6,133 nucleotides of DNA from Neptunomonas sp. (GTDB taxonomy: Bacteria; Pseudomonadota; Gammaproteobacteria; Pseudomonadales; Balneatricaceae): NCBI GenBank assembly GCA_004195305.1, contig SDWN01000191.1, positions 1-6,133 on the forward strand. The letters run 5' to 3'. The position numbers were made by a program, and so were the translations under genes. The notes under the pieces were generated by a model that worked only from the letters and a program-made list of their open reading frames with translations, made no database searches and had not been told where the DNA came from. The first letter of the stretch is position 1; each line of letters starts with the position of its first letter. Positions 1 to 3,381 of the stretch are shown in pieces.

Positions 1-2265
1 GAGGGCGCTAATCGTCAGAGTGACAGCGAGGATGCCGTAGCACAGGAGCGGTTGTCGCTCGATACCCGCCAGACGATTGAGCAGATCTATAGAAACCTGG
101 CTAATAGCATAAGCGTCTCTGAGATTTACTATATTCTTGATGGGTTTCGCCCCGAGCTGGGGCAGGTGCCGTTTTTTATGTTTGACGAGCACGCTGCCGA
201 TAGTCAACCTGATACGGTGGCCGGTGCTGTCAGTGATCGGCCTCAGGAGTATGAACAGGACGAGTACGCTTATTACCTCAAACAGTTGCAGTGGTTTAGA
301 ACCAATTTTTCAGAATGGTCGTTTGCTGGCGACATCTCTCGCATCCCTGCGCTCAGTTCACCGCTGCTTCGAACCAGCGATAACGCCCAATACAGCTCAA
401 TCGCCACCGGCGATGTCCGTGATAGCTATGGTCTGCTGTATTCGGTGCCGGTGTTTAGTCTGCACACGCAGCAGCTCAAAGGCATTATTTCCGCGGTGCT
501 CCGGGCTAATGTGCTTGAAGCCATGCTGGTGGGGGTGCCGCTGATCCTGCTGACGGATGCGGATTACGCTTTGGCTGCGGCCGAGGGTTGGCAGATGCCC
601 AAGAATCCCTCGAATTTTATGCTGCTTAACTCCAGCTATGATATTCGTATCGGCGATCGGCGTGATTCGCATTTCGCGCAGTCATCATTACAGCAGTTAC
701 AACAGTCAGAAGGTCGCATCGAGAGTATTCCTGTGAAGGTGGTCTTTGATCCGGCCTGGCGCCTTTATCATTACCTGTCACCCGAGGAGGTTGGGTTGAT
801 GGGCCGTGATCTGCAGCGCAGCATGTGGCTGGGGATCGGTGCTCGCATCGGTCTGTTGCTGGCACTGCTGGCAATTTTCTGGCGTGCAAACAGGGACCAG
901 CGCCGCCACCATCGGGAGTTGGTGCAGTTGGCGCACTATGACAGCCTGACGCTGCTGCCTAATCGAAACCTGCTCTATAAACACCTCAGTCAGTCGATCG
1001 CCCGGGCCCGTCGGCATAAGTGCAAATTGGGTCTGATGTTTGTTGATATCGATGATTTTGGGTCGATCAACGATACCCTGGGGCATAAAGCCGGGGATTC
1101 TGTGCTAATGGCGATTGCCGAGCGTTTACGGCAGTCGGTGCGCGTGTCGGATGAGGTGGCCGTGCTCGATGAGGATTTTGAGGCGTTTAAAGTGGCCCGT
1201 CTTGGGGGGGATGATTTCGCAATTATCTATGAGGATCTCGCCAATACTGAAGATGCCGTGCTGCTCGGAGAGCGATTGCTGGCGGCGTTCCGGGATCCGA
1301 TCTGCCTGGGGACGCAACGCACCGAGATCTCACTGAGCGGCGGGATGTCGGTCTATCCCGATGATGCACAGGATATCGATGAGTTGATGGCAAGCGCCGA
1401 TTATGCGCTACGTCACGCTACCGAGCGTGGCGCGGCTCAGTTCCAGATGTATAACGATGAGATGCGTCAGAAAGCGTCCCGCCAGGCTCGACTGATGCAG
1501 GATCTGCCCAATGCGATTCGCTTGAAACAGTTTTCCCTCCATTATCAGCCCAAGCAGTGTTTGCTCAATGATCGGGTCGTCTCCTTTGAGGCTTTAATTC
1601 GCTGGCATCATCCGCAGCTGGGGATGGTCTCGCCGGTGGAGTTTATTCCGCTGCTTGAGCAGAGCGGCCTTATTGTAGAGGTCGGTCATTGGGTGTTGGC
1701 GACCGCCTGTCAGCAGCTGAGGTGCTGGCAGAAAAATGGTCAACCTGAGTTGCATATAAGTGTCAATGTCTCACCACGGCAGCTGATACTGTCCGATATC
1801 GTCGCCACCGTTGATGAGGTGCTGGCGCAGGCGGAGATCCCTCCGCACACGCTTATTTTGGAGATTACCGAGTCGATGATGATTGATAATCTCGAGGAGG
1901 GTAACCGCATTCTGCATGAACTCAAGGCGCGCGGGGTGAAGCTGGCGATCGACGATTTCGGCACCGGCTACAGCTCCCTGACTTACCTGCAGGAGCTGCC
2001 GGTCGACTACCTGAAGCTGGATAAGTCGATGATCGATGGGATAGGCGAGGAGAGAGGCGCGCATGTCATCCGGACCACCATCGCACTGGCTCTGGGGCTT
2101 GGCCTGACCACCATCGCTGAAGGGGTGGAGCACCGCTCTCAGCGAGAGCTGTTGAAGCTGATGGGGTGTGATCTGATTCAGGGTTACTGGTTCTCCAGGC
2201 CTCAGCCTGCAGAGCTGTTGGCGCGGTTTTTGAGTGGAGAGGCCATCGATCCCGAGCATCAGTGA
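1..2265 (+). CDS. Membrane-bound GGDEF-EAL protein, probable c-di-GMP phosphodiesterase (5' end outside window)
   Basis: The frame is open from base 1. A TTG at 52 is the first possible start seen, but its AGGAG (44-48) is only 3 bases away and a start there would leave out an N-terminal membrane helix, so the real start is probably upstream. Numbering from that TTG: residues 1-257 form a probable periplasmic sensor region of no family I recognise; 258-277 is a membrane helix followed by a basic stretch. The GGDEF domain begins near 293 (DSLTLLPNR from 297; VDIDDF and ND at 331-341). Its signature is GGDDF (385-389), the usual FK lysine is Gly337, and no RxxD inhibitory site is present. The EAL domain has E513-A-L, N572, E604/E607, D634-D635 followed by FGTGYSS, K655, E690 and Q710, the complete metal and catalytic set. 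I infer hydrolysis of c-di-GMP to pGpG on the cytoplasmic face, with GGDEF regulatory or weakly active. Family assignment is firm; the signal sensed is unknown. Confidence 0.95.
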   Translation, partial: EGANRQSDSEDAVAQERLSLDTRQTIEQIYRNLANSISVSEIYYILDGFRPELGQVPFFMFDEHAADSQPDTVAGAVSDRPQEYEQDEYAYYLKQLQWFRTNFSEWSFAGDISRIPALSSPLLRTSDNAQYSSIATGDVRDSYGLLYSVPVFSLHTQQLKGIISAVLRANVLEAMLVGVPLILLTDADYALAAAEGWQMPKNPSNFMLLNSSYDIRIGDRRDSHFAQSSLQQLQQSEGRIESIPVKVVFDPAWRLYHYLSPEEVGLMGRDLQRSMWLGIGARIGLLLALLAIFWRANRDQRRHHRELVQLAHYDSLTLLPNRNLLYKHLSQSIARARRHKCKLGLMFVDIDDFGSINDTLGHKAGDSVLMAIAERLRQSVRVSDEVAVLDEDFEAFKVARLGGDDFAIIYEDLANTEDAVLLGERLLAAFRDPICLGTQRTEISLSGGMSVYPDDAQDIDELMASADYALRHATERGAAQFQMYNDEMRQKASRQARLMQDLPNAIRLKQFSLHYQPKQCLLNDRVVSFEALIRWHHPQLGMVSPVEFIPLLEQSGLIVEVGHWVLATACQQLRCWQKNGQPELHISVNVSPRQLILSDIVATVDEVLAQAEIPPHTLILEITESMMIDNLEEGNRILHELKARGVKLAIDDFGTGYSSLTYLQELPVDYLKLDKSMIDGIGEERGAHVIRTTIALALGLGLTTIAEGVEHRSQRELLKLMGCDLIQGYWFSRPQPAELLARFLSGEAIDPEHQ

Positions 2266-2394
2266 CCCGTGTCTGTTGAGTGTAATGAGCTTTAAATATA
2301 GGCCTGTTCGGGGGCTGCCAGAGCGTTGATTGTGGTTGCATTCGAGCATATCCTCCCGATCCTCATCAGGTGACGAGAATGAGGAGGACAGGGC
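2266..2394 (+). promoter_or_regulatory. Intergenic leader with pairing sequences around the Shine-Dalgarno
   Basis: This 129-base gap separates the EAL stop from the thioredoxin-fold gene. I see no convincing hairpin with a T-run, so read-through from the upstream gene is possible. Near its end, TCCTCAT (2360-2366) can pair with ATGAGGA (2379-2385) across a 12-base loop, and TCCTCC (2351-2356) can pair with GGAGGA (2383-2388). Both would cover the AGGAGG at 2382-2387, and they exclude each other. The pairing is visible in the sequence; a regulatory role is inference. An 11-codon frame, ATG 2379 to TAA 2412-2414, overlaps the site with an AGGTG six bases before it, and could be a leader peptide or chance. 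Confidence 0.35.
2382..2387 (+). promoter_or_regulatory. Ribosome binding site AGGAGG that decides an ATC start
   Basis: A six-base perfect Shine-Dalgarno sequence, within GAGGAGGA at 2381-2388. It lies 7 bases before ATC at 2395-2397, the ideal distance. The ATC opens the frame of the thioredoxin-fold protein just ahead of a basic segment and a membrane helix. The only other start it could serve is out of frame. Confidence 0.65.
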
Positions 2395-2901
2395 ATCAAA
2401 CGGATAACATCTAAGCAGGTCTTTTCATGGGTCGGTCAACTACTGCTATTCTCCATCTTATGGCTAGGCATCAGCGCCTGGCAGCAGAAAGACCTGCTTC
2501 AGGATGCGATCGCAGCGCCAGCGTTTAGCCTAACCAGTCTTGCGGGTGAGACGGTGCGTCTAGGTGATATTCAGGCTGAGCGAACCCTCCTGTACTTCTT
2601 TGCGCCCTGGTGCCGCATCTGCAAGCTGAGTATCGGCAACCTAAACGAACTTAATGCGGATGAGTCTCTGGCGGTGGTCGCGGTGGCACTTAGCTATCAG
2701 TCGCCTGCTGAGATAATGGAATTTGTTGGGGATCAGGCATTGGATGTGCCGGTGCTGTTGGGAACCTCGCATACGCTGGCTGAATATAAAATAGAGATGT
2801 TTCCTACTTACTACGTACTCGATGTGAATAAACGGGTCATTAGTAAGTCCGTGGGCTATTCAACAGAGCTTGGAATGAAGCTTCGATCCTGGTCAGACTG
2901 A
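2395..2901 (+). CDS. Membrane-anchored thioredoxin-fold (TlpA/ScsD-like redoxin) protein, probable ATC start
   Basis: From the ATC at 2395 the product is 168 residues. Residues 1-8 are basic (IKRITSK), 9-29 form one membrane helix (VFSWVGQLLLFSILWLGISAW), and the rest is a single thioredoxin-fold domain. It has AFSLTSLAGETVRLGD before the first strand, the active site APWCRIC with Cys73 and Cys76, and the cis-proline Pro137 in MFPTYYVLD. I infer an inner-membrane protein with the domain in the periplasm, working in thiol-disulfide exchange; whether it reduces or oxidises, and its partner, cannot be told. The only ordinary in-frame start is GTG at 2554, which would remove the helix and the first strand of the fold, so I reject it. 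An ATG-to-ATC change or an N-terminal frameshift that disabled the gene is the alternative. The domain itself shows no damage. It may be co-transcribed with the c-di-GMP gene 129 bases upstream. Confidence 0.82.
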   Translation: MKRITSKQVFSWVGQLLLFSILWLGISAWQQKDLLQDAIAAPAFSLTSLAGETVRLGDIQAERTLLYFFAPWCRICKLSIGNLNELNADESLAVVAVALSYQSPAEIMEFVGDQALDVPVLLGTSHTLAEYKIEMFPTYYVLDVNKRVISKSVGYSTELGMKLRSWSD

Positions 2902-2910
2902 TTCATGCAA

Positions 2911-2948
2911 ACGTCGCTGGGCATCAGGGCAGAGCTGCCCAGTGACGT
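2911..2948. terminator. Hairpin between convergent coding ends, possible bidirectional terminator
   Basis: Arms 2911-2923 and 2936-2948 form a 13-pair stem with one G-U pair and a 12-base loop. It begins 9 bases after the thioredoxin-fold stop and lies about 40 bases past the stop of the minus-strand beta-barrel remnant, which is where a shared terminator for two convergent genes would sit. An alternative short hairpin, GGGCA 2927-2931 with TGCCC 2936-2940, uses the same right arm. Neither strand has a real T-run after the stem (only TTT on the minus strand), so intrinsic termination would be weak. Confidence 0.45.
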
Positions 2949-2987
2949 GTGGATAAGCAGCAAGCCCTGAGGCCCAGCCGACATCGA

Positions 2988-3050
2988 TCAGAATCCGAAA
3001 TTAAGCGCCAGACTCAGACGTGTATCTTCATTTGGCCGCCAGGCGGCCGT
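2988..3050 (-). pseudogene. Remnant of the C-terminus of an outer-membrane beta-barrel protein
   Basis: On the minus strand a 20-codon stretch ends ...WRPNEDTRLSLALNFGF and then TGA (2988-2990). The last ten residues, RLSLALNFGF, alternate polar and hydrophobic and finish in Phe, which is the classic beta-signal that BamA reads at the end of outer-membrane barrels. The frame is closed upstream by TGA at 3051-3053, and further stops follow (TAG at 3072-3074), so only the last strand survives. The break falls on a GC-rich inverted repeat at 3034-3048. A frameshift there could join it to the overlapping minus-strand frame that ends in LNGRLAAK at 3028, but upstream residues of that frame do not look like a barrel. 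I infer a truncated relic with no expected product. A chance short frame remains possible because the evidence is only about 20 codons. Confidence 0.45.
3034..3048. repeat. GC-rich inverted repeat at the break of the beta-barrel remnant
   Basis: GGCCGCC and GGCGGCC flank a single A, making a near-perfect palindrome of 15 bases. It has no T-run and no adjacent intact gene. It coincides with the point where the minus-strand reading frame stops looking like a barrel, so it may mark a deletion or rearrangement end. That link is inference. Confidence 0.5.
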
Positions 3051-3138
3051 TCAGTGAGTCATAAAAGCATACTATTTTACCGCAGCCCAAGGGGCTCAGG
3101 CCTCTCTCGCAGGTTCTGATTTTTAACCGGCTAGTGTC

Positions 3139-3154
3139 GGTGACATATATCACA
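3139..3154. promoter_or_regulatory. CRP/Vfr-like binding site
   Basis: GGTGA, six bases, TCACA matches the TGTGA-N6-TCACA consensus of CRP-family regulators at 9 of 10 arm positions. A perfect TATAAT follows at 3168-3173, 24 bases centre to centre. This is shorter than the roughly 30 of a standard class II activated promoter, so activation from this spacing is doubtful and repression is equally possible. It lies 227 bases before the lipoprotein start. The motif is seen; its function is inference. Confidence 0.4.
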
Positions 3155-3266
3155 TAGATGTTTGTTTTATAATAAATTGACTCGTTATTGATCAGTTTGT
3201 TAGTGTTTGCCTTGCGATATTCGCTCCATGACAAATAGTTGAGCGAGCAGATGCCAGAGAAATGAC

Positions 3267-3278
3267 CACATAGATGTG
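3267..3278. repeat. Dyad CACAT-AG-ATGTG, second copy of an 11-base direct repeat
   Basis: CACATAGATGT occurs at 3151-3161 and again at 3267-3277, 116 bases apart. The second copy extends to a perfect 5-pair dyad around AG, and the first keeps the inner four pairs (ACAT-AG-ATGT). Two matching dyads in a lipoprotein upstream region could be operator sites for one regulator. The first copy overlaps the CRP-like site by four bases. No known regulator is assigned. Confidence 0.35.
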
Positions 3279-3327
3279 CAGGGAGTGCTCACTTCTCCCC
3301 CCTCCTCCGCTCTATCCCCTTTGGTCT

Positions 3328-3356
3328 TTTACAGTTGATCTGGCTTTTCTTATATG
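3328..3356 (+). promoter_or_regulatory. Probable sigma-70 promoter of the lipoprotein gene
   Basis: TTTACA (3328-3333) matches the -35 consensus at 5 of 6 positions. It is followed by exactly 17 bases and then TATATG (3351-3356), which matches the -10 consensus at 4 of 6. Transcription would begin near 3363, giving a leader of about 20 bases that carries the ribosome site. Position and spacing fit well; no experimental support is available. Confidence 0.45.
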
Positions 3357-3368
3357 AATGGCATGAAC

Positions 3369-3374
3369 GGAAGG
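3369..3374 (+). promoter_or_regulatory. Ribosome binding site of the lipoprotein gene
   Basis: GGAAGG lies 7 bases before ATG at 3382. This supports that start over the in-frame ATG at 3427, which has no equivalent site and would remove the basic n-region of the signal peptide. Confidence 0.65.
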
Positions 3375-3381
3375 TGTCTTT

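Larger units (their letters stand above)
3051..3381. other. Non-coding, partly AT-rich region upstream of the lipoprotein gene
   Basis: I find no supportable gene here. A minus-strand frame of 68 codons (3028-3234) crosses it, but its product has no recognisable motif and no good ribosome site was seen. Bases about 3121-3240 are clearly richer in A and T than the flanking genes, which suits a regulatory region or acquired filler. The stretch also holds the CRP-like site, two copies of a short dyad, a pyrimidine tract (3292-3308, with six C in a row at 3297-3302) and the core promoter at 3328-3356, each listed separately where supported. Confidence 0.6.

Noticed and set aside
52..54. TTG at 52 as the real start of the GGDEF-EAL gene
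   Set aside because: The frame is open to base 1, the AGGAG is only 3 bases away, and a start here would leave out the N-terminal membrane helix expected for a periplasmic sensor region.
1771..2349. Minus-strand frame of 192 codons opposite the EAL domain
   Set aside because: It is the mirror of a well-supported coding region, its product has no recognisable motif, and it follows the codon bias of the plus strand.
2554..2901. GTG 2554 as the start of the thioredoxin-fold protein
   Set aside because: It would remove the membrane helix and the first strand of the fold (AFSLTSLAGET), has no ribosome site at a good distance, and ignores the strong AGGAGG at 2382-2387.
3075..3128. AGCCC-AAG-GGGCT hairpin followed by a TTTTT run as a terminator
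   Set aside because: The stem is only 5 pairs and the T-run is about 30 bases away, so it does not form an intrinsic terminator.
3028..3234. Minus-strand frame of 68 codons as a small gene
   Set aside because: It has no recognisable domain and no clear ribosome site was seen, and it lies in AT-rich DNA that overlaps regulatory-looking motifs. It was kept only as a possible frameshift partner of the barrel remnant.
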